Assembly (NCBI GenBank): GCA_945861725.1
Contig: CAMAVJ010000010.1
Span: 1-35,094 of the forward strand
Reading direction: 5' to 3'
Source: Rickettsia typhi
GTDB taxonomy: Bacteria > Pseudomonadota > Alphaproteobacteria > Rickettsiales > Deianiraeaceae
Length of the DNA stretch: 35,094 nt
Shown here: in pieces, positions 1 through 10,200 of the stretch
Position numbering within the stretch: the first letter of the stretch is position 1
How the letters are laid out: each line of letters starts with the position of its first letter
Made by a program: the position numbers and the translations under genes
Notes under the pieces: model-generated
Databases searched by the model: none
What the model saw: the letters and a program-made list of their open reading frames with translations, nothing else
Told to the model about the DNA's origin: nothing

Positions 1-1596
1 AAAAACCATTTTAATATTATAAAAGAAGTCAAAATTGTTGAAAGTTCCATGGGTGATAGACCTAAGTTCTACGAAATGATTGAATTTATTAAGAAATCCA
101 AAGAAAAGCTGGTTTTGGTATGTCATTGCATTGATAGACTACACAGAGATTTTGATGCAATGGGATGTATCAATAAACTAAGAAAGGCAAATAAAATTGA
201 CATACATTTTACAAAAGACGGTAGTATTCTAACCAAAAACTCAAATTCAAGTGAGCTGTTTAGATACGGTTTAGATGTTTTAATTGGTAATGATAGCTCC
301 AATAGAACCGGGGAAAGAGTGAAGACAGCATTTGATAAAAAACTTGAAGACGGTACAATTCTAGGTCCATCACCGCTAGGATACCTAAACAAAGAACGCA
401 AGCACTATAATACCCAAAACAAACACAAAAGAGAGCCAGCGGAGGTATACATTGACCCTGTACGTGGTGAGTTTGTAAAAAAGATGTTCACCATGTATGC
501 AACTGGACAATACTCAATGAATGACCTTAGAATTGAAATAACAAAACTTGGGCTGCGTAGCAAACAAAATAAGAAAATTGGCAAAAGCACTGTTGAGCGT
601 ACTTTTGCAAATCCGTTTTACTATGGCTATATGCAGTCTGGTGTTTTATTGCACAAACACGTTTATCCGACTTTAATAACTAAAGAAATCTTTGATAAAT
701 GCCAGGAAGTTAGAACAGGCAAACGAGTGAACCCATGCAAAGGCGAAAACTTTGTTGCAAAGATTTTCCTATTCTCAGGAATGTTAAAGTGCAGACACTG
801 TGGTTGCGGTTACGCTTGCTACAACAAAGAAAAAATGACCAAGAAATATGGAATGCGCGAGTATATCTACGTTAGACCTACGAAGTCTCAAGGAGAGTGT
901 AAGCATTGCATTGAACTTAATGAGAATGAGATATCTGAGCAGATTGAAATCGTTCTACAAAACCTATACATACCGCAAGAATATTTAGAGCAAATCAAGA
1001 ACGATGTTAAAAAGAAGGTATACGACGAAGAAAAAGACCAAAAGAGAAAATTAGCAAAATATCAAGAAGAATACGCAAAGGCTGATGAAGAGCTAAAAAA
1101 GTTATGGCGTAGATATTTTATGGCAGAAGAGACTGAGAAGATGGATAAGGAAATTTACGATGTACTACGAACCGATATTGAGGTAAGGCGAGACAATGCT
1201 CAAAAAGAGATGCAAATCCTTGCACAAGACGATAAAGAGTTTGAAATTGGCGTTGCTCAAGTGCTTCAATTGGTGGAAAATGCTACCGAAATCTGGAAAA
1301 GTTCGCAGCTATCCAAAAAAAGAGACATTTTGGGTTTACTATTTACGAACTTTTATGTAAGTGGCGAAAGTGTAGGTTTTACCTTGGTTGAACCCTTCAA
1401 AGACATGCTAGAATATAGCGATAGTCCCATTTGGCTCCACAATCACAGTATATCCCGAACTAAGAAAGAGAAACGAGATATAACAAAATACACAATACCA
1501 CTCTTTACAAAACTCAATACAGAGTACATGACGGACACTATGAATTGCGGAGTTGCAATTTTAGTATTTAGGAAAAAACTATCAAGAGCAGCTTAG
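1..1596 (+). CDS. Large serine recombinase, 5' end cut by the window edge (copy 1)
   Basis: Site-specific DNA recombinase of the resolvase/invertase superfamily with a long C-terminal part. The frame is open from base 1, and the residues before the first in-window ATG (49) match the same stretch of copy 2 (…IVESSMGDRP), so the true start and the catalytic serine lie off the window. Visible parts are the end of the catalytic domain (DRLHRDF), the recombinase domain around NPFYYGYM, a zinc-ribbon set (CRHCGC … CKHC), and a charged coiled coil near residues 320-400 of the shown part. By eye it is roughly 55% identical to copy 2 over the middle. Its last ~50 residues differ: the (C/S)DWLP … INRP tail of copies 2 and 3 is replaced by other sequence, though it still ends in RAA. 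It is probably the last gene of an integrated module that begins upstream of the window. Confidence 0.9.
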   Translation, partial: KNHFNIIKEVKIVESSMGDRPKFYEMIEFIKKSKEKLVLVCHCIDRLHRDFDAMGCINKLRKANKIDIHFTKDGSILTKNSNSSELFRYGLDVLIGNDSSNRTGERVKTAFDKKLEDGTILGPSPLGYLNKERKHYNTQNKHKREPAEVYIDPVRGEFVKKMFTMYATGQYSMNDLRIEITKLGLRSKQNKKIGKSTVERTFANPFYYGYMQSGVLLHKHVYPTLITKEIFDKCQEVRTGKRVNPCKGENFVAKIFLFSGMLKCRHCGCGYACYNKEKMTKKYGMREYIYVRPTKSQGECKHCIELNENEISEQIEIVLQNLYIPQEYLEQIKNDVKKKVYDEEKDQKRKLAKYQEEYAKADEELKKLWRRYFMAEETEKMDKEIYDVLRTDIEVRRDNAQKEMQILAQDDKEFEIGVAQVLQLVENATEIWKSSQLSKKRDILGLLFTNFYVSGESVGFTLVEPFKDMLEYSDSPIWLHNHSISRTKKEKRDITKYTIPLFTKLNTEYMTDTMNCGVAILVFRKKLSRAA

Positions 1597-1637
1597 GATA
1601 AGCTATAGATATTTATAACGGAGTAAGCCAACTCTCT

Positions 1638-1772
1638 GAGGTACGAGGAGTGATGACTTCTCCCCTCCCTTTTAGGGAGGGGTTGGGGGTGGGTAAATTA
1701 CAAGGAGCAACAGCAAGAATGGGTTGTGGAAAATGTCTACGATAATCTGAAAATTCTCCGAGGTACGAGGAG
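1638..1772. repeat. Pair of 13-base direct repeats
   Basis: GAGGTACGAGGAG occurs at 1638-1650 and again at 1760-1772. The first copy is followed by the GC hairpin, the second by an extra GG. They may be remnants of one duplicated insertion boundary, but this is not established. Confidence 0.55.
1662..1682. repeat. GC-rich 9-bp perfect hairpin
   Basis: CCCCTCCCT and AGGGAGGGG pair perfectly around a TTT loop, followed by a G-rich run (TTGGGGGTGGG). No T-run follows on the plus strand, so it is not a classical terminator in that direction. Hairpins of this kind occur as dispersed repeats in many bacterial genomes. Confidence 0.7.
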
Positions 1773-1822
1773 GGTATGCTGGACGAGAAAAGTCAAACGA
1801 TAGATGATATGAGTGTGGAACG

Positions 1823-2020
1823 ATGAATGCTAATCGCTCAGTGGGGCAAAGCTCCGCATAGTGGATTGTATGAATGGGGAAAATATGAGGTTGGGAAATG
1901 CGAGGGCGATGCAGGATATCTCGAAGGGGTGATATGCAAGCAACAAACAAACGATGAGAAACAAACGCACATTCATACAATCCACTATGCGGAGCTTTGC
2001 TCTGTAGCGTAGGCATTGAT
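1823..2020. repeat. Long inverted repeat, MITE-like stem-loop
   Basis: A perfect 31-bp inverted repeat (1846-1876 with 1970-2000) encloses 93 bases. Pairing continues outward imperfectly to about 1823 and 2020 (ATGAATGC against GCATTGAT), giving arms of about 54 bases. No coding frame spans it. It could be a non-autonomous transposable element, a fragment of an IS end, or a structured RNA. No target-site duplication was recognised. Confidence 0.7.
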
Positions 2021-2108
2021 AAATTTAGCAACAACATAATCAGCAGAATACCAAACTTTATTATATACTTCTTTAACCTAAAGAACAAAAAATAATTTCA
2101 GTTTCACG

Positions 2109-2549
2109 ATGCAAAAATATACAGATATGCTAAATCAACATATGATGAGCAAGAAAAGAAGGTTATCAGATATCGTCAGAGCATTAACAGATGAAGGTAA
2201 ATACGTTGCAAGGCTAAAATCCTTCAGATGGAAAAATGAAGTAGAGTGTCTCTTTTGTGGCATAAACTATGTTCGTGAATTTAGAGACAGCACAAGGTTC
2301 AAGTGCGGTGTATGCAAAAAGATGTTCTCAATAACAGTTAGAACTCCTTTCCAAGGCTCAAGATTACCTCTACGAAAATGGTTTAAAACAATAGAACTTC
2401 TTCAGCAGGATATCAACACATCAAGCATTAAAGTTGCTCAGAAAATTAAAGTCACTCAAAAGACGGCTTGGTTTATGATTCAGAGATTGAAGACTTATGA
2501 GGATGGGAGGTATTTAGGGATTGAGGTGGATATTTATAATGATAAGTAG
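2109..2549 (+). CDS. Solo zinc-ribbon/HTH protein, N-terminal half of an IS1595-type transposase
   Basis: A 146-residue protein. Residues 40-75 form a four-cysteine zinc ribbon (CLFC … CGVC) within the SFRW…VECLFCG context typical of IS1595/ISXO2-family transposases. A helix-turn-helix follows (VAQKIKVTQKTAWFMIQRLK). The DDE catalytic domain that normally follows is absent: the protein stops at the point where that domain would begin (GIEVDIYNDK). Its stop lies 7 bases from the convergent recQ stop. It is either a truncated transposase or a domesticated DNA-binding protein. A paralogue at 30815 has the same architecture and also lacks the DDE domain. Confidence 0.75.
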   Translation: MQKYTDMLNQHMMSKKRRLSDIVRALTDEGKYVARLKSFRWKNEVECLFCGINYVREFRDSTRFKCGVCKKMFSITVRTPFQGSRLPLRKWFKTIELLQQDINTSSIKVAQKIKVTQKTAWFMIQRLKTYEDGRYLGIEVDIYNDK

Positions 2550-2556
2550 TTACTAG

Positions 2557-4430
2557 CTAATTACTCAAAATAACCCCTAAAAACACCTCTCCATACTTCT
2601 CCAGCTTCATACTACCAACTCCTGAAATATTAGCCAACTCTTCAAGGTCTTTGGGTTTTATCTTCGCCATCTCGACAAGAGTTGTATCGTGAAATATTAC
2701 ATAAGGAGGTAGATTTTGAGCCTTAGCTAATTCCAAACGTTTAGCTCGGAGTTTCTCAAATAGCTCTTGCTCTGCTGGAGTTTCTAAGGATGATTTTGTT
2801 TTGACTACATCAGGTTTATTGTCGTCTGTCTTAGAGTTAGATTTATCTTTGGTAACCTTACCTTCCTTCACTTTCTTTTTCTCCTCAGGGTCATACCTTA
2901 AATAAATAGGATTACCGCTATTCAATACAGCTTTATAATCACTGCTCAATTTAATGCTCCCGTGATTCTCCATATCAACAACAAGCAAACCCATTGAGGT
3001 TAGTTGCCTAAAAATAGACTTCCACTCCCTTTCAGTCAGTTCTTTACCAATACCAAAAGTACTAATCTTATCGTGCTTAAAGTTCAGCATACGTACGGTC
3101 TGCTTACCAAGCAGATTATAAATCACATGTTGAGCTCCAAAAATTTGACCTGTTCTAAAAACAGCAGACATTGCTTTTTTCGCAACAACAGTACCATCAA
3201 AAGTACGAACTGGGTTTAGACAATTATCGCAGTTATCACAATTCTCAGTCTCAACCTTCTCGCCAAAATATTCAAGCACCACCTTTCTTCTGCAATGGAT
3301 AGTTTCACATAATCCAAGCAATGCAGATACTTTCCTTTGCTCTAATCTTTTGTGTTTGTCTTCAGCTTCAGAACTGTTGACCATACTCCATAACATGGCT
3401 ACATCTTGCATTCCGTATAGCATTAAAACTTCAGAAGGCAAGCCATCTCTACCAGCACGACCAGTCTCTTGATAATAGCTTTCAATTGATTTTGGCATAT
3501 CCAAATGAATAACAAACCTGACATCAGATTTATCAATTCCCATTCCAAACGCAATAGTTGCAACCATTATAACACCATCGTCTTTAAGGAATTTATCTTG
3601 GTTTTTAGCTCTAACAGACTTATCTAACCCAGCGTGATACGGCAAGGCGTTAAAACCCTGCTTTACAAGATATTCAGCAGTATTATCAACTCCATTACGA
3701 GACATACAGTATACAACTCCAGCTTCATCTTTATGCTGGTTAATGAAGTTTGTTAATTGTGTATTCGCACTTTCTTTAGGTAGGATATGATATTGAATAT
3801 TTGGTCTATCAAAACTTGAAAGGAATATTTTACCATCACTTAAGTGTAGTTTTTCTATAATCTCATTTCTTGTTTGAACGTCAGCAGTGGCAGTTAATGC
3901 TAGCTTTGGAATATTTGGAATATCTCGGATAACTTACCAAGCAATAAATATTCAGGTCTAAAATCATGTCCCCAAGACGATATGCAATGTGCTTCATCTA
4001 TGGCAATAAGGGAAATCTTAACATCGGAAAGGAATGCAAGAAACTCTTCTTGCATCAATCTTTCAGGAGCAACGTAAAGCAGTTTCAGTTCACCTGACTT
4101 TATCGCTTCTTCTGTGCGTGTAATGGTGTTATAATCTAAACTAGAATTCAAACTCTCTGCTTGAACTCCGTATTGTTTCAAAGCATTAACTTGGTCTTGC
4201 ATTAAAGCTATTAATGGTGAAACTACGATGCAAAGCCCGTCTAAACACAAAGCTGGGACTTGATAACACAGAGATTTCCCTCCACCTGTTGGCATTAGGA
4301 CTAGAGCATTATTACCAGCAAGAACGTGGCTTACTATTTCTTCTTGATTTCCACGAAAACTATCAAAACCAAATACAGACTTCAAAACCTCCTGTGAGGA
4401 TTTCATTGCTTTATCTTTACTATTCTTCAT
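2557..4430 (-). pseudogene. recQ: ATP-dependent DNA helicase RecQ, frameshifted
   Basis: RecQ unwinds DNA 3'-5' in recombination and repair. The N-terminal frame carries the Q motif (FGFDSFRGNQEEI), Walker A (TGGGKS) and the DEAH box (IDEAHCISSWGHDFRPEY). The C-terminal frame carries motif VI ([10 protein letters not shown]), the zinc-binding cysteines (CDNCDNC), the RQC region and a C-terminal HRDC domain. The two frames are joined by a one-base deletion at about 3917-3918. Restoring one base (TTCC to TTCCC on the coding strand) gives [19 protein letters not shown] and a protein of about 624 residues, normal for RecQ. The start is ATG at 4430, preceded by TAGGA and 5 bases after the tpsB stop, so the two genes probably share a transcript. 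A sequencing error in the short homopolymer is as likely as real inactivation. Confidence 0.9.
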
Positions 4431-4435
4431 AATTC

Positions 4436-6277
4436 CTACCAAATACCCTTAACAGTTAAATACACAACTCTCCCATCATTTTGCTTCACACTAGCAGATA
4501 AGTAATCAGGATAAGTCAAAGAATGAGCAACAATCAAACTTGTTTGAAAATGTTTGGAAGTATAGCCAATTTTATAACCAGCACCTGATAAAGTCCCATG
4601 ATTACCACTACTCAAATTTCCTGCTCCAGTTCCTGCAGCGGTCGTATTACTTGCAACGTGTGAGGATGTTATTCCTATATCATAAAATGCACCTAGAGTC
4701 AAACCTCCTTTGCCTGAATTAGTTAAAAACTGCGTAAATTTATTTGTAGGTTTTATATAATCTGATAAAGCAAAATCAACATCATTCCTTGTCAGTATTC
4801 CGCTAGACCCATAAATATTTACATCCCGATACCCACGCACCGAATAAAATCCACCAAGCACAAACTGGTTTTGAGAATAAACATCCTGCCAAGAATATTG
4901 ACCATCAATTGTATTTTGGTAAGTGAATGGTAGTTTACCCTTAAAAATCTTATCCGTCTTAATGTTATAAAGCTGATAAAACCTAATCGCATCAAACTGA
5001 GCGTGAACACTTGCACCAGCCAAATCCACTTTAGAACCGAAGGCATCCAAACCCTTTATGTAGGTCAATTTATGGAAAAACCCTCCATACGGAGTGTATA
5101 AATTATTCATAACACCTAATTCCATATTGGCAAAATCTCCTGATTGAATAGGACTTAAGGCATCGTTAACATAGCTTTTTCTGCTTAGCAAATTCAAGCT
5201 TGAAATCAACGTCGTCTTTACATTTTTATTCCTAAACACAACTCCATTAACAAACATAGAGTTACTTAACATATTTCCGCTAGATTGAAAATTCTGAATC
5301 TGACCTTGAATGGTTGTAAGGTATGTTGAATACGAGCTATTAATTCCAACTCTAGCCCACTTGATAGGCATTGACCACGAACCTATAACAGACCTTGAAT
5401 ATTTACCATCAGATGAATCGTTGTAAGTAGAAGTATATTTGAAGTTTAGGCTATCTCCAAGCTTCAGAGGGTTATCAATTCTTGAGCCGATGGTATATCT
5501 ATTATGACCAGTATATTGCTGACCAAGTGTATCAGTTTCAATATAAGGAGATATTGGAAACGACCTTTTACCGCCAATGTTAATCTTAGATAATCCAGCT
5601 TTAGAACCAGCTTCAATATTGGTTTTGTAATTATATGATGGAATGTAGCTGAGGTTTTCTGCAGTTTGGTCAACTGCTTTAAAGTTTAGAACATCTCCGC
5701 TTGAAAGAGGAGTTATGAAATAGTTTGTAACCTTATCGGCAGTGGTATTATTACCAAATTTGACATCTTCAACCTTTCCTTCAATAATACTCAACGTCAA
5801 ACTGCCAGACTTGAGGTTCTGTTCTTTCACATAAACTTGAGTTGTGATATAGCCTTTCCCAGTATACAAAGCATTAACTTTTCTAACAAATTCACCTATC
5901 GTTTGAACGGAAACACAAGTATTTTGATATTGGTTTATAATTTTAGATATATCATATTTGGATAAAATAGTATTTCCATCCAGTGCGATGTTGTTGATTT
6001 GGAAACAATTTTCACTTGATTTATCTTCAGTGTTTGGAGCTTTATTATTCTCCTCTTCAGCTTTCTTTTCCCACTCTTTAAAATCCTCAATTTCACGATT
6101 GGTTTTCTCCATGTCTAAAAGCTTCTGTTGTTGTGGAATAATTAGGCTGGATGGGTCAACATCCTGTGCAAAAGAATTTTCTAAGAAAGTGATTGACAAC
6201 ACAAAACACAATGCTATGATATTAATACATCGTACGAAACATATTCGGAACGACCAAAGATAAGAGTGTGTTTTCAT
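4436..6277 (-). CDS. Two-partner secretion outer-membrane transporter (TpsB, FhaC/ShlB type)
   Basis: An Omp85-superfamily pore that exports the TpsA protein encoded on the other side of the divergent promoter region. At 613 residues it is normal for the family. It has an N-terminal signal peptide ending near SFAQ, then a charged helix (about residues 50-80) like the plug helix of FhaC. POTRA segments follow (about 90-240), with the typical GKGYITTQVYVKEQ stretch and two cysteines. A 16-strand barrel region follows, with the VRGY lid-loop motif (YSVRGYRD, about residue 478) and a C-terminal aromatic residue (…KGIW) as expected for outer-membrane insertion. The start is the ATG at 6277; no strong Shine-Dalgarno is seen. 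recQ follows 5 bases downstream. Confidence 0.93.
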   Translation of the reverse strand: MKTHSYLWSFRICFVRCINIIALCFVLSITFLENSFAQDVDPSSLIIPQQQKLLDMEKTNREIEDFKEWEKKAEEENNKAPNTEDKSSENCFQINNIALDGNTILSKYDISKIINQYQNTCVSVQTIGEFVRKVNALYTGKGYITTQVYVKEQNLKSGSLTLSIIEGKVEDVKFGNNTTADKVTNYFITPLSSGDVLNFKAVDQTAENLSYIPSYNYKTNIEAGSKAGLSKINIGGKRSFPISPYIETDTLGQQYTGHNRYTIGSRIDNPLKLGDSLNFKYTSTYNDSSDGKYSRSVIGSWSMPIKWARVGINSSYSTYLTTIQGQIQNFQSSGNMLSNSMFVNGVVFRNKNVKTTLISSLNLLSRKSYVNDALSPIQSGDFANMELGVMNNLYTPYGGFFHKLTYIKGLDAFGSKVDLAGASVHAQFDAIRFYQLYNIKTDKIFKGKLPFTYQNTIDGQYSWQDVYSQNQFVLGGFYSVRGYRDVNIYGSSGILTRNDVDFALSDYIKPTNKFTQFLTNSGKGGLTLGAFYDIGITSSHVASNTTAAGTGAGNLSSGNHGTLSGAGYKIGYTSKHFQTSLIVAHSLTYPDYLSASVKQNDGRVVYLTVKGIW

Positions 6278-6383
6278 TATACAAATTACGAATACAATTC
6301 TGCTTGCTATTTAAATAGACTGTGATAGAGTTTGTTGTAAAAAGCAACTAAAAATAGCATTGTATTAATTGGTAATTGTAACT
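6278..6383. promoter_or_regulatory. Divergent promoter region between tpsB and the ppiC-tpsA genes
   Basis: A 106-base AT-rich gap must carry the promoters of both directions. It contains a perfect 12-base palindrome, CTATTTAAATAG (6307-6318), which could be an operator or a chance AT palindrome. No pair of good -35/-10 boxes with correct spacing was recognised in either direction. Confidence 0.5.
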
Positions 6384-7193
6384 ATGTCAAAAATTTCCTC
6401 ACTTTCTTTAGCAATTCTACTGACAAGCTTCGCATTTGTCAATAATTCATTCGCATCTAATAAAATCGCATCCATAGGTAAATACGAAGTAACCAAAGAA
6501 GAAGCAGAGTTAGCTACAAAAATGGCAGGACTTGGAGAATTTGATAAACTTTCAGTTGATGCCAAAAAAGTGGTTGCAACAAGGCTTCTTAACGATAAAG
6601 CAATTGAGGCTCAAGCAAAAAAAGAAAAATTAGACGAACAGACCGATGTTGCAATGGCAAGTCGTGCAATTCTTGTTTCAAAATATATTGAAAAGCATTC
6701 AGGCAACCTTGAAACGTTAGCTAAAAAGAAATACGATGAAACAGTTGGAGGCTTAAAGGGTAAAAAGACTTATACTTTATCTCACATCTTAGTCAAAGAT
6801 GAGGCAGAGGCAAGCAAACTTAAAAAAACCATTACAAACGCAGGTGCAAATTGGAAATCTGAGTTTAAGAAGTTAGCAAAAACAAATTCAATAGATACGG
6901 CAACAGCTAAAAATGGTGGATTGGTTGGAAGCGTTCCTGAAATGAAACTTCCTGAGGAATTTGTTCAACACATTAAAAATGCGAAGATAAATACGCTTAT
7001 CAGTCCATTCAAAACAAGTTTAGGATATCACATAGCTTTTATTGAAAAAGTTGAACCAACACATGTTGAACCTTATGCAAATGTTAAAAATGTCTTCATA
7101 GGTCAGGTATTCCAAGAAGAAACCGAGCGTCTCGCTAAAGAAAATTTAAAAGGCAAAGAAGTAAAGTTTGAGTTTGCAACTAGCAATAAATAG
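6384..7193 (+). CDS. Periplasmic parvulin-type peptidyl-prolyl isomerase (PpiC/SurA-like)
   Basis: A cis-trans prolyl isomerase/chaperone of about 269 residues. The N-terminal signal peptide runs to about SFASN. A SurA-like helical region covers about residues 30-120, with the parvulin domain after it (about 125-225: LSHILVKDEAEA, GGLVGSVPEMKLPEEF, GYHIAFIEKVE). The ATG at 6384 is preferred over the upstream TTG at 6369 because the signal peptide begins properly there. It lies 15 bases before the tpsA start and in the same direction. A role in keeping the huge TpsA unfolded or helping it cross the periplasm is inferred from position. Isomerases of this class also assist outer-membrane proteins such as TpsB. 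Confidence 0.88.
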   Translation: MSKISSLSLAILLTSFAFVNNSFASNKIASIGKYEVTKEEAELATKMAGLGEFDKLSVDAKKVVATRLLNDKAIEAQAKKEKLDEQTDVAMASRAILVSKYIEKHSGNLETLAKKKYDETVGGLKGKKTYTLSHILVKDEAEASKLKKTITNAGANWKSEFKKLAKTNSIDTATAKNGGLVGSVPEMKLPEEFVQHIKNAKINTLISPFKTSLGYHIAFIEKVEPTHVEPYANVKNVFIGQVFQEETERLAKENLKGKEVKFEFATSNK

Positions 7194-7208
7194 TTGTGCA
7201 AACGAAAT

Positions 7209-10200
7209 ATGATAACAATTGTTAAAAAGATATTGCTGAATACTGCCAATATTGCAAGGCAATTGCTCATTGCTACAGTTTCAATTTCATTGGTATTCCA
7301 GCCAATCTTTTATCAATCTGCTCTAGCAAATCCCTCAAACATAATCCCAGATGGTACAACCCAAACAACAATAGAACTTTCTCCAAATAATGTAACGGTT
7401 GTAAACATTGCTTCACCAACAGCAGGCGGTACTTCAATGAACAACTTTGACCAATTCAATGTTGACCAAACTGGAGCAATAATGAACAATTCAAGCATCG
7501 TTGTAAACACACAAATTGGAGGATGGATTTACGCTAATCCACATCTTGCAAATGGAAATCAAGCATCTGTAATTGTTGGTGAAGTTACCTCAACCGCACC
7601 TTCAAACCTTCTTGGGTATACGGAAATTGCTGGTGGGAAAGCTGAGTTTGTCCTATTAAATCCAAATGGAATCTCGTGCGTTGGTTGTGGGTTTATTAAC
7701 TTAAGCAGTCTAACGCTAGCAACAGGCTCAGGAATTTACAATACAGATGGAAGTCTTGCAAGTGTTAATATGGGAGCTGGAAATTTCTCCGTTTCAGGGG
7801 CGGGACTTGACGCAAGCATTGTTGATTATTTTAGGGTTATTAGTAAAAATGTTCAACTCTCAGCACCAATTTGGGCTAAAGATGAACTGGCAATTTACCA
7901 AGGCTCAAGCAATTTTAATACGACTTCAAATACATTTAGCGGAACTGCAAACTCACAAACAGGGCACACAATCGGTATTGATATCGCAGCTTTGGGTGCA
8001 ATGTATGCGGGAAAGGCTACGCTTGTAGCAAGTGATTTAGGGCTTGGTGTAAATATTGCTTCTGATGTTATTGCCTCAAATGGTGGAATTACAATTACAG
8101 CTAATGGGGATATTGTTTATAATAATCTTACCTCTTCTGTAAACACAGAAATTACGGCTAACAATGGCAGTAATATTACTCAGAATGGGGCTTTGTCTTC
8201 GGGTGGAAATACCAATCTTACGGCAGGAAATAATATTTCAATTGCTGGAACGAGTCTTGCTTCAACCGGAAATACAACAATTACAGCAGGCGGAAATATA
8301 AGTAATTCAAATAATTTAAGTCTTGCAACAAATAACCTTACAACAGCTTCAACGGGCAATACAACGCTTCAAAATTTGAATGCAACAGTTTCAGGGCAGA
8401 CAAATATTGCGGCGAATAATTTAAGCTTAACAGGTTCAAATATTGCTTCAACTAGCGGATTTACAAGCAATGTTACTAACACATCAAATTTCAGCAATAC
8501 AACCGTTTCAAGCTCTAGCAACGTCGGCTTAGCAACAAAGGATTTAATCCTGCAAACAGCAATTATCTCAGGCAACGCTATTAACGTTAATGCTTCAAAT
8601 AATATCACAGCTACAGACTCTAAGGTAGGTAGCCAAACCTCGCTTTTACTACAAGCAACCTCAGGAATTACAAACTCAAACAGTGAGATTAAAGGCATAA
8701 CGGGCGTTACAATAAACTCTGCAACCCTTTCAAATTCAGTAGGAACATTGATAAACTCAAATGGAGCTTTAAATGTCACATCAACCTCAATTACAAACGA
8801 TGCTTCACAGATTTACTCTGTAGGAAATTTAAGCTTGATTACAAATTCACTTCAAAACCAAAATTTATCGCTTATATATTCAGCAGGAACGCTAAGCATC
8901 AATAACACTGGCAACGCAAATTTAACCTCACTCGTAAATACTGGCAGTGATATTTATTCCGCTGGAAACTTAAGTTTGAAGGCGAACACACTTACAAACT
9001 CAGCTTCTTCATTAATCCAAACAGGAGGAACTTTGAATATTAACTCACAAACTCTAACAAATCAAACAACTTCACAAATTTTAGCTACGGGAAATACATC
9101 GATCATATCCAACACACTAAACAATACAGGCAACTCCCTAATATCAACCAACGGAACTCTAACAGAAACCGTCTCGGGAGCTATCACTCAAGACAGCTCA
9201 CAAACCCTAGCAACGGGTACAATAGCGATAAATGCAAATTCACTAACAAACCAAAACTCTTCAACATTACAGACAAACGATGCTCTAACGCTACTATTAA
9301 CATCAAGTCTTCAAAACACTGGAAGCAGTAATATTGTTTCGTTGTTAAATACATCTTTAACCACAGCAACAGCAACAAACTCCACAAACTCAAACATTAT
9401 AAGTGGTGGTAATTTTACAGGCAGTTTCTCAAGCATATTCAACAACTCAGCAAATCTGTTAGCCTTCAATGCAGTTACGCTTAATAATTTAAACAATCAA
9501 AACGGATATTTGGAGGCAGGCACTTCTGTTTTAATCACCAATAACAATTTTGGGTTGAATAACTCTGGCGGACTAATTCAATCCTATAACGGCAATCTTA
9601 CACTTGCCTCAAATTACCAATTCAACAATACAAGTGGCGAACTAAATTCAAGCAACGATATCAACCTAAATATCAAGTCAAACCAAAATTATACTGATAC
9701 AAACTCACAAATTAATGCCAGCGGTAATATTTATCTCAATTCCGCAGGGTATGATATCACAGAAGGCTCGGGGGTAAAATTCATAACCTCAAATCTATTC
9801 CAAATAACTGCTGCAAATTTCACAAACTCTTCAGATATTAAAGTTGGATATTTAGACTTCAACCTTTCAAACGCATTAACCAACAATGCAAATCTTGTTT
9901 CAACGGCAAATTCACAGTATATCATCCGCAGGAATATTGTAAATACTGGAACGATTGCATCGGGTGGTACTCTTTTATTACAAGGGGCAAATGTAACCAA
10001 CACTAATGTCGGAGGCTCTACGGGACTTATATACTCGGCTGGCAATATGGAAGTTGCAGGTTCAACTTCAATTACCAACAATGCCAACTCTGCAATAGTT
10101 TCAGGTGGAACATTAGGAATTTACGCAGATACATTAATTACAAACGGTTCTAATGCACAAATGTGGTCTGTTGGAAATTTAACTTTGGCAGGCTATGGAA

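Larger units (their letters stand above)
1597..2108. other. Non-coding gap with several repeats
   Basis: No convincing gene. The only open frames are short and lie across an inverted repeat, so they are rejected as coding. The stretch holds a 9-bp hairpin, two copies of a 13-base direct repeat and a long inverted repeat, each listed separately. It is richer in G and C than its surroundings, which suits inserted non-coding mobile DNA. It separates the recombinase from the zinc-ribbon gene. Confidence 0.6.

Noticed and set aside
1827..2012. 61-residue open frame on the plus strand
   Set aside because: It runs through both arms of the inverted repeat, and its composition is repeat DNA rather than protein-like.
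1672..2088. 138-residue minus-strand open frame
   Set aside because: It spans the GC hairpin and the inverted repeat, and its ends contain proline runs produced by the G-rich repeat.
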